This document shows positions 18,437 to 26,812 of a DNA stretch of 64,000 nucleotides, in pieces; positions within the stretch are counted from its first letter, which is position 1, and every line of letters starts with the position of its first letter. The notes below the pieces were generated by a model, which ran no database searches, had not been told where the DNA came from, and was given only the letters and a program-made list of their open reading frames with translations. Source of the stretch: Mucilaginibacter endophyticus (lineage in GTDB: Bacteria > Bacteroidota > Bacteroidia > Sphingobacteriales > Sphingobacteriaceae); assembly GCF_003351025.1 (NCBI RefSeq), contig NZ_QPCG01000003.1, positions 512,355 through 576,354 on the forward strand, written 5' to 3'. The position numbers were made by a program, and so were the translations under genes.

Positions 18437-18561
18437 TGAACTAAATTGATAGAGAAAAACACTATCTGCTAAATGCAGATAATGAGAGCAAATTTACAAT
18501 AATAACGATGTAAAATGTACACTACGGGTGTACAGGGGGTATATTTAGAATCAATCTAAAT
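18437..18561. other. Spacer between nuoA and nuoB with two hairpins
   Basis: The spacer is 125 bp with no gene. It holds TATCTGC (18463-18469) facing GCAGATA (18475-18481), and a 7-bp perfect dyad TGTACAC (18516-18522) and GTGTACA (18528-18534). Neither is followed by a T run on the minus strand. They may be message-processing structures or a binding site, but the function is unknown. Confidence 0.5.
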
Positions 18562-18933
18562 TTAATCCCAATCTAAAGCACCCTTTTTTATTACGTAGAT
18601 AAAACCCAGTAAAAGCGTAGCCATGAAAATGAACATTTCTATAAGGCCGGTAGTACCTAAAGCCTTGAAATTTACAGCCCACGGATACATAAATATTACC
18701 TCCACATCAAACAACACAAACAGGATAGCTACCAGGAAGTATTTAATGGAGATTGGTGTACGGGCGTTACCTACCACCTCAATACCCGACTCAAACGGGG
18801 TCAGCTTATCTTTTGTTTTCCTTTTAGGGCCAATTTTGTGTGTTACAAACATAGTTGTTACCACAAACCCTAAAGCAACCACCATTTGAAATATGATGGG
18901 TAAATAATTAACCGGTAAACTTTGTGCTTCCAT
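18562..18933 (-). CDS. nuoA: NADH-quinone oxidoreductase subunit A
   Basis: The protein has 123 aa and three transmembrane helices. Family motifs are KLTPFESGIEVVGNARTPISIKYF (quinone-gate loop) and LFVLFDVEVIFMYPWAVNF. It is the first gene of the operon. A TATATTTG sequence on the minus strand (18938-18945) matches the Bacteroidota -7 box TAnnTTTG but ends only 4 bases before the ATG. No good -33 TTTG was seen, so it is only a weak promoter candidate. Confidence 0.97.
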   Translation of the reverse strand: MEAQSLPVNYLPIIFQMVVALGFVVTTMFVTHKIGPKRKTKDKLTPFESGIEVVGNARTPISIKYFLVAILFVLFDVEVIFMYPWAVNFKALGTTGLIEMFIFMATLLLGFIYVIKKGALDWD

Positions 18934-19057
18934 GCTGCAAATATACTAATGCCTTAATAATAAAAAAGTGTGTTTTACAAGCTTATCAATCATTTCTGTA
19001 ATTCATTATTAATCTTGATAGCAAACTGGCACTCAAAAATCAATTCCCAAATCAGGC

Positions 19058-19090
19058 AAACAAAAAAGGCCTCTTTTTCAAGAGGCCTCT
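19058..19090 (-). terminator. Intrinsic terminator after the TPR gene
   Basis: On the minus strand there is a 9-bp perfect stem (AAGAGGCCT 19080-19088 with AGGCCTCTT 19067-19075), followed by a T-rich run (complement of 19058-19066). It separates the TonB/ExbBD cluster from the nuo operon, which therefore needs its own promoter in 18934-19057. Confidence 0.85.
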
Positions 19091-19110
19091 TCAATCAATT
19101 TGATATTTTA

Positions 19111-20808
19111 TTATTTACCTTTTCCGGCACCACCTTTGTGTTGAAAATAGGCTGCAGCACTTTTGTTGGCAGGATCCAGCTCACGCGCTTTAGCAAAGTT
19201 TTCAGATGCTTTAGCATCGTCTTTTTCTTTATACTGGTAAATAGTACCCAGGTAAGCATAAGCCTCTGCTAAATTCTTCTTAGTTTTCTCGTCAGGGGCG
19301 CCTTTTGCGTTAACTACTTCAATATACTTTTCGTAGTATGGCTTCGCATAACCTGAAATGTTATTACGATCTTTTTCTTTTAGATCGTTAACACGCGCAC
19401 GATACAAGAATGCATCAGCAAATGGTGCAGTCGCTGTTTTAGCAATCACGTAGCTGAATGCGCTGTCGGCGCGGGTAAGTAACGAATCGTTAGGTGTTTT
19501 TGTATCATAGCCATAGTAATAGCTGATACCCTCGTAAAAGTAGTCGGTTAATTTAACACTATGACCACCTTTAACGGTAACTTCCCTGTAAGCGTCACCA
19601 GCCTGTGCATATTTCTTTTGGCGGAAATATGATTTAGCTATCTCAGCATAAACATCGGTTTGAGTGCTATCAAGGGTAAGCGCTTTTTGCAGTGTGATAA
19701 TACCAACAGAATCCTGGTTAAGAGCAATCTGTAAACGGCCCAGGTACAAGTAATCACGAGGGATAACACGTTTTGGATCTGCTTTCTGGAACCAGGTATT
19801 GATAGCGGTTAAGCCGTTTGAGTAATCTTTGTTTTCGTAAGCTGCATAAGCTAAATAACGGTAAACCCTTGCATTTGTACTTGCTGATTTTGACAAATCA
19901 GTAGCAACCTGTTGTAAGGTTTTGTAATCACCTGCAAGGATCAGGAAGTCTGCATAACGCATTTGTGACTCTACAGACTGATCGGTTAAGCTCAAATATT
20001 GTTTGTAGTGATCAACCGCTTCTTTGATTTTAGCTGAAGCCATTTTAGGATCAGTTAATGACCAACGCAAGTCGGTTTCAGCCCACTCGCGGTAAGCAGG
20101 GCCATAGTTAGCATTGATAGCCAACGCATCTTTAAACTGTTGCTCAGAACCGTCAAAGTTGTTAGCGAATTTGTACAATACACCTGTTGCAACTTTAGCC
20201 GCAGGGTTTTTAGGATCAAGTGTAGAAGCGTCAGAGTAGTTTGAGTAAGCTTCGTTGCTTTTTAAAACTGAACGGTAAGCATCACCTAAAGCTATAAGCA
20301 AATCAACGTCTTTTGCATTGATAGCTTTTCCTTTGGTAAGTACAGCGATAGCAGCATCAGCATCGGCAGGGGCTACTTTCTTATCAGTAGTTGTAGGCAA
20401 TAAATAAGATAAACCTACATAAGTATAAGGTTTTGTATCCTTAGCGGCTAAAGAAATAGCCTGGTTAAAGTTAGTAGTAGCACCGGAGTTGTCTTTATCT
20501 AAACGGGCAACAGCACCTAAACCTGCATAGTTTAATGCTGATTTTGGATTTGCAGCAATCCCTTTATTGAAAACGACTTTCGCCGAATCAGAATAGTCCT
20601 GTTTAATGTACACCCAACCCAGGTAAAAGAAGTTCTCGTCTTTAGTTGGCTGAGTTGTAGTAAGCGTTTTGAGCATCGACTCTGCTTTCTGATATTGTTC
20701 GGCGTCAATAGCTTTTTTGGCGTCGGCAAGACTTTGCGCAAAAACTGATGATGAACCTAAAAATACCAGTCCTAATGAAGCCTTAGCTATTTTACTGATC
20801 ATTTTCAT
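19111..20808 (-). CDS. Secreted tetratricopeptide repeat protein
   Basis: The protein has 565 aa and a signal peptide (MKMISKIAKASLGLVFLGSSSVFAQ). The rest is a chain of TPR-like helical hairpins, e.g. YQKAESMLKTLTTTQPTKDE, AALNYAGLGAVARLDKDN-type units, TDVYAEIAKSYFRQKKYAQA and a last repeat ending ASENFAKARELDPANKSAA. It is probably periplasmic. It is the last gene of the ExbB-ExbD-ExbD-TonB-PstS-like cluster, 10 bp after the PstS-like gene. Its partner is unknown. It may scaffold the periplasmic side of the TonB complex (inference from context). Confidence 0.88.
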   Translation of the reverse strand: MKMISKIAKASLGLVFLGSSSVFAQSLADAKKAIDAEQYQKAESMLKTLTTTQPTKDENFFYLGWVYIKQDYSDSAKVVFNKGIAANPKSALNYAGLGAVARLDKDNSGATTNFNQAISLAAKDTKPYTYVGLSYLLPTTTDKKVAPADADAAIAVLTKGKAINAKDVDLLIALGDAYRSVLKSNEAYSNYSDASTLDPKNPAAKVATGVLYKFANNFDGSEQQFKDALAINANYGPAYREWAETDLRWSLTDPKMASAKIKEAVDHYKQYLSLTDQSVESQMRYADFLILAGDYKTLQQVATDLSKSASTNARVYRYLAYAAYENKDYSNGLTAINTWFQKADPKRVIPRDYLYLGRLQIALNQDSVGIITLQKALTLDSTQTDVYAEIAKSYFRQKKYAQAGDAYREVTVKGGHSVKLTDYFYEGISYYYGYDTKTPNDSLLTRADSAFSYVIAKTATAPFADAFLYRARVNDLKEKDRNNISGYAKPYYEKYIEVVNAKGAPDEKTKKNLAEAYAYLGTIYQYKEKDDAKASENFAKARELDPANKSAAAYFQHKGGAGKGK

Positions 20809-20818
20809 CTTTATTTAG

Positions 20819-21745
20819 TTATAGTTTACTTTTTAAATTTATCTCTCTTGGCGGAATTGAATCAGGCAATAAACCTGATTTTAAAATAATTCTCTGCCCC
20901 ACATCACTCGCTAAGAACGTAACAAATCCGGCCGCTAATCCGTTCTTACTTGAGCAGTTAACCATATATAAAGTTCTGCTCAAAGGGTACTGTTTTAAGA
21001 CAAGCGATTCTTGCGAAGGTTTAAAATACTCGTTGGCATACTGTTTATTGCCCTCGTCTTTAACACCTACAATTTTCACCTTATTAACATAATCAGCGTA
21101 AGCCTTTTCCGGGTTATTAAGCCAGCTAAACCCTATAATTCCCAATGCATCCGGATGCTCACTTACGTATTTAATAACCTCAATATTCGATTTAAGCGCG
21201 TAAATATTTTTCTGCTTAAACTCCTTATTACCAGAGAAATCCTTCAAATATCTTACCAAACTTGAGTTTGGATTATCAAAAACGATAGTTTTATTTCCAT
21301 TACCCTGCCCGTTAAGTTCCTTCTTTAACTGGGCTATTGTAATGGTAGTATCATTTGATGCATTGTTCACTACTAATGTAACGGCATCAACCGCAAATGG
21401 CACAACTTCAACACTCAACGAACGGCGGGTAATTATATTACGTTCCGCAGTATCCAGATCACGCGATAATACCGCAACCCTTACACTGTCATTTAACAAC
21501 ATATTTACAGCCTGGTTTTCAGTTTTATAAACAAAAACAGGATCGGCGTTGGGGTACCGGCTTCTGTAAACATACTCTTCTTGTCCCATTATAGGCGAAA
21601 ACGATTCATCGGCCACAAAAGTTGCTTTTCCGGCGTTGAAGCTATCGGTTGGTACAGATTTTACTTGCTTTTGCTTGCATGCCTGTAAACCGGCTAATGA
21701 AGCAACTAAAACCGATACATATACAACCTGTAATTTAATCTTCAT
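20819..21745 (-). CDS. PstS-like periplasmic substrate-binding lipoprotein
   Basis: The protein has 308 aa. The signal peptide ends in a lipobox (AGLQAC, Cys23). The body resembles the phosphate-type binding proteins (PBP-like fold): SNASLV-like loops appear as FDNPNSSLVRYLKDFSGNKEF, ALGIIGFSWLNNP and PLSRTLYMVNCSS. No phosphate ABC permease genes lie nearby. Instead it is embedded in a TonB/ExbBD cluster, an arrangement I recall as conserved in Bacteroidota. The ligand is therefore uncertain. It overlaps the small membrane-protein gene by 11 bp. Confidence 0.82.
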   Translation of the reverse strand: MKIKLQVVYVSVLVASLAGLQACKQKQVKSVPTDSFNAGKATFVADESFSPIMGQEEYVYRSRYPNADPVFVYKTENQAVNMLLNDSVRVAVLSRDLDTAERNIITRRSLSVEVVPFAVDAVTLVVNNASNDTTITIAQLKKELNGQGNGNKTIVFDNPNSSLVRYLKDFSGNKEFKQKNIYALKSNIEVIKYVSEHPDALGIIGFSWLNNPEKAYADYVNKVKIVGVKDEGNKQYANEYFKPSQESLVLKQYPLSRTLYMVNCSSKNGLAAGFVTFLASDVGQRIILKSGLLPDSIPPREINLKSKL

Positions 21746-21965
21746 ACTGATCCTTCTTAAACAATCTTGAAAACCTTAAAACCGCGTAACATATAATGAA
21801 CCCACCGAAAAGTAAACGTTGATAATGTTGCATCTGCAACGGGAGGGCGTCCCAGAACATGATCATGAGACCTAAAACCACGAAGCAAATAAATGCAGCG
21901 GTTCCTAAAATAAGCAAAAACCGCCTTTTGGGCGATTTTTGCTCTTTATTGTAATTAAATGGCAT
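21735..21965 (-). CDS. Small two-helix membrane protein of the TonB cluster
   Basis: The protein has 76 aa. It starts with a basic hydrophilic segment (MPFNYNKEQKSPKRR), followed by two hydrophobic helices (about 16-36, FLLILGTAAFICFVVLGLMIM, and about 50-64, LLFGGFIICYAVLRF). No named domain was recognised. It lies 3 bp after tonB and overlaps the PstS-like gene, so it is very likely a real member of the operon. It may be an accessory inner-membrane subunit. Confidence 0.75.
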   Translation of the reverse strand: MPFNYNKEQKSPKRRFLLILGTAAFICFVVLGLMIMFWDALPLQMQHYQRLLFGGFIICYAVLRFSRLFKKDQYED

Positions 21966-21968
21966 TCT

Positions 21969-22799
21969 TTATTCTTCAGATGCTAAAGTAAAGCTGATTG
22001 GAACGCTGTACTGTACACGTACCGGACGACCGTTTTGTATACCAGGTTTCCATTTTGGTGAATTTTTCAATACACGAACCGCTTCCTCGTCGCAACCGCT
22101 GCCGATGCCCCTAACAACTTTAATGTCTGTTAAAGAACCATCTTTTTCCACAACGAAAGTACAAATTACACGACCTTGTGTATTGTTTTCACGTGCTACA
22201 GCCGGATACCTGATGTTTTTGCTCAGGTACTGACCAAATTTCTCTAAACCGCCGGCAAATTCAGGAACTTGCTCAACCGAAGTAAAGATCTGGTTAGGAT
22301 CGGCTTCTACCACTTGTTTAACGTCTGAGTTACCTACCGGCTCATCAATCCTGATGTCGGCGTTAGGATCACCTTTTTGGTCTTTCTGACCTGGATCTGC
22401 CACAGCAAGTTCTTTTACTGTTGGTGGATCTTTCTCCTTAACCTCGTTATCTGGTTTTACAACCGGAGGAGGGAAACGTACCTGGTCTACCTTTGGTTTT
22501 GGTGGTTCAGGTGGCGGCGGAGGTGGTTTTTTGGTTTGGTCAACCGGTGGCGGAGGTAACAGAACCACGTCTGTTATCTTCACCTTTTGGTCTTTCTCAG
22601 GGATAAGACCTTTGATCTTGTTGATGATAGTAGGCAAAGAAACCACAAAAACGAAGAACACAATAGCAAGAATTAAAGCCTTACTTGTATTTTTTGAATT
22701 GTCTTTCCTTAGCTCGTAAGCGCCATAGGCCTTGTTACGATTACTAAAAACAACGTCGATCCATTCCTGCTTTAGTATGTCTAATTTTGATCCTAACAT
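21969..22799 (-). CDS. tonB: TonB family energy transducer
   Basis: The protein has 276 aa. An N-terminal cytoplasmic part (QEWIDVVFSNRNKAYGAYEL, typical of Bacteroidota TonB) is followed by one transmembrane helix (about 41-58), a proline-rich periplasmic linker (PPPPPPEPPKPK) and a C-terminal TonB domain (YPAVARENNTQGRVICTFVV through WKPGIQNGRPVRVQY). It transmits energy from ExbB/ExbD to outer-membrane receptors such as the SusC proteins in this window. It lies 40 bp downstream of the second exbD. Confidence 0.95.
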   Translation of the reverse strand: MLGSKLDILKQEWIDVVFSNRNKAYGAYELRKDNSKNTSKALILAIVFFVFVVSLPTIINKIKGLIPEKDQKVKITDVVLLPPPPVDQTKKPPPPPPEPPKPKVDQVRFPPPVVKPDNEVKEKDPPTVKELAVADPGQKDQKGDPNADIRIDEPVGNSDVKQVVEADPNQIFTSVEQVPEFAGGLEKFGQYLSKNIRYPAVARENNTQGRVICTFVVEKDGSLTDIKVVRGIGSGCDEEAVRVLKNSPKWKPGIQNGRPVRVQYSVPISFTLASEE

Positions 22800-22839
22800 C
22801 TGTTAAGGCTTTAATGGAAATTAATAACGTTATTTAATA

Positions 22840-23385
22840 CTATTTATTATCGTTGTACAGGCCGTCTTTCTTCAACAGGTCAATCTCCGGTTGAGATATA
22901 TCAACAATACCATAACTTTGAATATTGGCAATGTTGATTTCGTCAAGCGTGCTCACCATATTTCTATATTTTGACTTATCGCTTGGCTTAATAACAACAA
23001 ACATAAATTTGCCTGTTTTTTGCTGTACTTCTTTGCTTTTTTCAATTAACGTTTTACGCAATCCATCCGGACCGAAATTGTCAATTGTTGGCGGGGTTTT
23101 TCCTGGCTCACCGATATACCACTCCAATTTGTCGTCGCTGCCCAATAAAATGGTCATTGAACGTGAAGCGGCGATATCCATCTGATCCTTCGTTTTCTCA
23201 TCTTTATCAGGCATGGCCAAGTCCATCGCTTTTGCTTTCGCAAGCGTAGTGGTCATGATGAAGAAGGTGATCAACAAGAAAGCCAAATCCACCATCGCGG
23301 TTAAATCTACACGGGTTGATTGCTTTTTACTGCGAACCTTCCCGCCTTTGTGTTTGCCTCCCCCGGAGGTATCTAATTCTGCCAT
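22840..23385 (-). CDS. exbD: ExbD/TolR family protein (second copy)
   Basis: The protein has 181 aa. It has a basic N-terminus (GGGKHKGGKVRSKKQSTRV), then the ExbD helix DLTAMVDLAFLLITFFIMTT with its key aspartate, then a periplasmic domain (DKLEWYIGEPGKTPP, MFVVIKPSDKSKYRNMVSTL). It forms the proton-driven motor with ExbB. It is 6 bp after the other exbD gene. Paired, non-identical ExbD proteins are usual in Bacteroidota. Confidence 0.94.
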   Translation of the reverse strand: MAELDTSGGGKHKGGKVRSKKQSTRVDLTAMVDLAFLLITFFIMTTTLAKAKAMDLAMPDKDEKTKDQMDIAASRSMTILLGSDDKLEWYIGEPGKTPPTIDNFGPDGLRKTLIEKSKEVQQKTGKFMFVVIKPSDKSKYRNMVSTLDEINIANIQSYGIVDISQPEIDLLKKDGLYNDNK

Positions 23386-23391
23386 GATCTT

Positions 23392-24015
23392 TTATTTTTT
23401 AGAAGCACCACCGGCACTTCCCAAATCCGTAATTAAACTAAACTTGTTAACTTTTTGCTTTTGCAAAATACCGATAACATCCTTAATAACCGGGTATTCT
23501 TCTTTGCTATCACCTTTAATAGCTAAACGAAGCTCCTTGTTATGTAAAGCTTTTGTAGCTATACGGGCCTGGCGGATCCAGTTAGTTAATTCACCTGATA
23601 CAGAATCACGAGGTATACCCGGCTGGGCATATTTCTTTTGCTGATCAGCAGTCAAAGCGATAAATTGCTTTAATTGGCTCATTGGCACGCCAAATGAAGT
23701 GATGGTAGAGAACCTTGTTTGCTCTTCAGGAGTAAAAGTCATGTGATAAATTGAACCCATTTGGTTCAATGTTTCCTTACGGATATCAACACCTTCAACA
23801 CCGAAGAATGCTTTTTGAGCACCTACAGAGATTGTAGCAAAGTCAGATTCTGGTACCGGCTGCTGGATTGAAGATTTTGGTATATCGATAGGTACCGGAT
23901 CTTCGGTTTTTACTTTTGCAGTTAATATAAAGAAAGTAAGCAACAGGAACGCCACGTCGCACATAGCGGTCATGTCAATTGCGGTGCTCTTTCTTGGGAC
24001 TTTTATCCTTGCCAT
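23392..24015 (-). CDS. exbD: ExbD/TolR family protein (first copy)
   Basis: The protein has 207 aa. ARIKVPRKSTAIDMTAMCDVAFLLLTFFIL contains the ExbD transmembrane helix and conserved aspartate. The longer periplasmic domain has LRLAIKGDSKEEYPVIKDVI near its end, the ExbD C-terminal fold. It lies between exbB (88 bp upstream) and the second exbD. It differs in sequence from its neighbour outside the helix, so the two probably form a hetero-dimer in the motor. Confidence 0.94.
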   Translation of the reverse strand: MARIKVPRKSTAIDMTAMCDVAFLLLTFFILTAKVKTEDPVPIDIPKSSIQQPVPESDFATISVGAQKAFFGVEGVDIRKETLNQMGSIYHMTFTPEEQTRFSTITSFGVPMSQLKQFIALTADQQKKYAQPGIPRDSVSGELTNWIRQARIATKALHNKELRLAIKGDSKEEYPVIKDVIGILQKQKVNKFSLITDLGSAGGASKK

Positions 24016-24103
24016 GTTAAATTTCTTAAAAATATATAGTGTTTCAGTATTAACTATTTTGCCCCTAACTTATTGTGCATGAGGCATAAGCACTACTATA
24101 TTT

Positions 24104-24940
24104 TTATTTGTTTTTGTGCGAAGCTGCAAATGTTTGAACGATGCTGAAACCAGTTTCGTCGATAGCGTAAGTCAATTTATCAATTTTTGATGTAAACACG
24201 TTGTACATGATAATTGAGATAGCTGAAGTACTGATACCGAATGCAGTGTTGATCAAAGCTTCAGAGATGTGTGAAGAAAGTTCAACCTGGTTAGGTACAC
24301 CTGCTGTTGCTAATGAAGAGAACGCACCGATCATACCCACAACCGTACCTAATAGACCGGTTAATGTACCGATAGATACTAATGTAGCGATGATAGTTAA
24401 GTTTTGCTCAAGCATTGGCATTTCCAAAGCTGTAGCTTCTTCGATATCTTTTTGGATAGCTAAAGTTTTTTGATCTACGTCAAGACCTGTTTCAGCTTCC
24501 ATTTCACCATATTTTTTCAATGCTGATTTGATAACGTTTGCAACAGAACCTTTTTGTTTGTCGCACTCTGCAGAAGCACCTGCAATGTTACCAGCATTTA
24601 AAAGAGCTTGAATTTTCCTTACAAAGCCGTCAACACTACCAGTACCAGAAGCTTTACCGATAACTACGAAGCGCTCGATTGAGAAAACGATAACCATTAA
24701 TAAAAATGACATGATCAAAGGTACAATTACACCACCTTTGTGGATTGTGCCGAAGATATCAGAAGGGTATCCGTTAACTACGTCGCCGCCTTTGAAGTGG
24801 CTTGGATCACCAAGGATGAAAACGAATATTAAAATAGCTACTGCCAGACAGATTGGAATAGTTAAAGAAGCAAACATGCCCGATGCACTTGAGCTTTCTT
24901 TCTTAACAGGAGTAGTTGGTTTTGTTGGTGCGTTTGCCAT
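24104..24940 (-). CDS. exbB: MotA/TolQ/ExbB proton channel family protein
   Basis: The protein has 278 aa. It has an N-terminal hydrophobic segment (about 23-45), a second (about 72-92, GGVIVPLIMSFLLMVIVFSIERF), and the conserved ExbB pair with LLGTVVGMIGAFSSLATAG and ISEALINTAFGISTSAISIIMY. It forms the inner-membrane proton channel that powers TonB. It is the first gene of the cluster, preceded by a 428-bp intergenic region with repeated TGTGTTAC boxes. Confidence 0.95.
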   Translation of the reverse strand: MANAPTKPTTPVKKESSSASGMFASLTIPICLAVAILIFVFILGDPSHFKGGDVVNGYPSDIFGTIHKGGVIVPLIMSFLLMVIVFSIERFVVIGKASGTGSVDGFVRKIQALLNAGNIAGASAECDKQKGSVANVIKSALKKYGEMEAETGLDVDQKTLAIQKDIEEATALEMPMLEQNLTIIATLVSIGTLTGLLGTVVGMIGAFSSLATAGVPNQVELSSHISEALINTAFGISTSAISIIMYNVFTSKIDKLTYAIDETGFSIVQTFAASHKNK

Positions 24941-25368
24941 TACTTTTGAATTTTTAGTTTTTGTTTTTGTTTATTTTATAAGTTAGTTAAAATGCGCTGT
25001 TTGTTGGGAATAACAAAAATAGAATTTTATTGAATTAAAAAAACCATTTATGTTATTCTTTACAATTTTTTAATACAGAATATCATTCTGTGTATTGTTG
25101 GTGTTTATAAACGCAACAATACAAATTTATTGTGTGTTACCAACACAATTATTTGCAATGAAAACCATTTTTTTTAAAAATAGCAAGTGATAACATATAA
25201 AATTTGTGTTACCAAGCTAAAATCGGGCACTTTTTTTCAAAGTTGCTAAAACATAGCTGCTATATTTAACTACGATGCAAGCTTTGTAACACATAGTTTT
25301 GCCTTTTGTTTAAAACTGCGCCTTTCAAATAATTCTGTTAAACTACGGTTTATAATGTTTATTTAATG
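24941..25368. promoter_or_regulatory. Upstream region of the ExbB-TonB operon with repeated TGTGTTAC boxes
   Basis: AT-rich region of 428 bp with no gene. TGTGTTAC occurs at 25133-25140 and 25205-25212, and inverted at 25286-25293. The first copy is part of a dyad TGTGTT-ACC-AACACA (25133-25147). Two minus-strand matches to the Bacteroidota -7 box TAnnTTTG are seen (TATTTTTG, complement of 25014-25021, and TAAATTTG, complement of 25122-25129), but neither has a clear -33 TTTG. The boxes are candidate operators or promoter elements. No function has been shown. Confidence 0.4.
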
Positions 25369-25704
25369 TTATCCGCCTGCTTTTTTAGCTTTATAGCCGT
25401 CGGTTTGGAGTAAAGTTAACACTTTGTCCCTAAAATCACCCTGAATCAGGATCTCACCATCCTTAACTGAACCGCCAACTCCGCATTTAGATTTCAGCTT
25501 TTTCCCAACCGCCTCCAGGTCGGCATCGGTACCTATAAAGCCGCTGATACGTGTAACCAGTTTACTACCGCCTTTACGATCAAGGTATATTTTAAGATTT
25601 TGTTGCTGTGGTGGTAATGTTTCGGCATCCCCTCCCCCATTTTCCTGGTATTGAAAATCAGGGTCGGTTGAGTAAACTACGCCTGTAAAATTTTTCTTAG
25701 CCAT
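25369..25704 (-). CDS. SUI1/eIF1-like translation factor (YciH family)
   Basis: The protein has 111 aa. The C-terminal SUI1 domain is visible: [40 protein letters not shown] and [20 protein letters not shown]. Bacterial YciH proteins influence start-codon selection and stress translation, though the role is not fully settled. It lies 4 bp after the lipid kinase gene, so it is co-transcribed with it. Confidence 0.92.
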   Translation of the reverse strand: MAKKNFTGVVYSTDPDFQYQENGGGDAETLPPQQQNLKIYLDRKGGSKLVTRISGFIGTDADLEAVGKKLKSKCGVGGSVKDGEILIQGDFRDKVLTLLQTDGYKAKKAGG

Positions 25705-25708
25705 ACTA

Positions 25709-26596
25709 TTAATTTTTAAATGTGGGGCCTACTATTACTTTTAACGACTCTGGCAGGATATTAATATCTATACCCGTACCTGCCATCTGCGGTTCGCCGT
25801 CCAGGTGGATGGGGCCGGTATGTTCTCTTTTTATCAGGATCTGTTTTCCGCGGATGATCTTCACATATTTTGAACTTTCGGTTGCTTTAACCAGCATGCG
25901 CAAACTCATTTCCGGGAATCTCCATAACGGGAATGGTTTGATCACACAAACATCCAGCAAACCATCCTGCAAACTTGCCTTAGGCGAGATATGAACATTG
26001 TTGCCATATTGCGATGAGTTAGCTATACTAAGCATAAAAGCCTTGTAATCATAATTCTTACCGTCGATATCCAGATGATAGTTTTGCGGCTGATAGCCAA
26101 TCACCTCTTTTATAGATGATTTAATGTAACTGATAAATCCACGCTTTTTACCATGCGAAAAGATCTCGCTGATATGGGCATCAAAACCCATACCCGCCAT
26201 ATTAAAAAAAGCTTGCCCATTAATTCTGGCCGAATCAATAACTTCTACTCGGCCAGTCGCCAGGTTTTTAATAGCTTCCTTGGTATCCATCGGAATGCCC
26301 AAAAACCTTGCAAGCCCGTTACCTGAGCCAAAAGGCACTATACCAAGCGAGGTATCGGTACCCACAATGGCCGATGCCACCTCATTAACTGTACCATCGC
26401 CGCCAACTGCCACCACGGTATCAAACTTACCAACTGCTTCTGACGCGATAACCCTTGCATGCGCCACGCCGTCGCTAAAAGCTATAACCGGCTCCATTAC
26501 AGCTGCATCAACAGTATCCTTGATCAGTTCGGGCACCCCGTCCTTCTTCTTCCCGCCCGAAATTGGGTTTATTATAAATAACGCTTTCCGTTTCAA
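25709..26596 (-). CDS. Diacylglycerol kinase family lipid kinase (YegS/BmrU-like)
   Basis: The protein has 295 aa. The catalytic domain has the ATP-site motif [18 protein letters not shown] and the [13 protein letters not shown] sequence. The second domain carries [15 protein letters not shown] and [15 protein letters not shown]. Such enzymes phosphorylate diacylglycerol or related lipids, but the specific substrate is unknown. It is divergent from metK, sharing the 216-bp region that holds the riboswitch. Confidence 0.93.
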   Translation of the reverse strand: MKRKALFIINPISGGKKKDGVPELIKDTVDAAVMEPVIAFSDGVAHARVIASEAVGKFDTVVAVGGDGTVNEVASAIVGTDTSLGIVPFGSGNGLARFLGIPMDTKEAIKNLATGRVEVIDSARINGQAFFNMAGMGFDAHISEIFSHGKKRGFISYIKSSIKEVIGYQPQNYHLDIDGKNYDYKAFMLSIANSSQYGNNVHISPKASLQDGLLDVCVIKPFPLWRFPEMSLRMLVKATESSKYVKIIRGKQILIKREHTGPIHLDGEPQMAGTGIDINILPESLKVIVGPTFKN

Positions 26597-26674
26597 CTAT
26601 ATATATTATTTCAATCGCCAAAAGTAAATGTATTTTCGGCTTTGTGAAATTTGTTTTATTTTTACCGCCCGAAT

Positions 26675-26742
26675 GTGGACTGATTTAATGCTCCTTTTAC
26701 GATGGGGCCGGATTGCAACCACGTAAAAAAGTGCTAAAACCA
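26675..26742 (+). ncRNA. SAM-II-like riboswitch upstream of metK
   Basis: In order: GTGG (26675-26678), the conserved loop CTGATTTAA (26680-26688), CCGGATTGCAA (26708-26718), CCAC (26719-26722) pairing with GTGG, then GTAAAAAAGTGCTAAAA (26723-26739). This matches the recalled SAM-II (metA/SAM_alpha) pattern of P1, UGAUUUAA, UUGCA and GCUAAAA. Between loop and core is an extra segment (26689-26707) able to form GCTCC/GGGGC. AUGG (26702-26705) could also pair with CCAU (26739-26742). SAM-II elements bind S-adenosylmethionine, and metK makes it, which fits feedback control. The aptamer ends about 70 nt before the ATG, so the mode of control is unclear. Confidence 0.75.
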
Positions 26743-26812
26743 TGCTTCTTTTTACCGCTCGATCCGTCTTAAAGCCCTCCCACTCGATTTTAATTTTACT
26801 TATTTAAATTTT

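Noticed and set aside
18516..18534. Third copy of the GTGTA-N5-TACAC operator
   Set aside because: The arms are in the opposite order (TGTACAC-N5-GTGTACA), so it is a different dyad. It lies within the nuo operon, far from the sugar genes.
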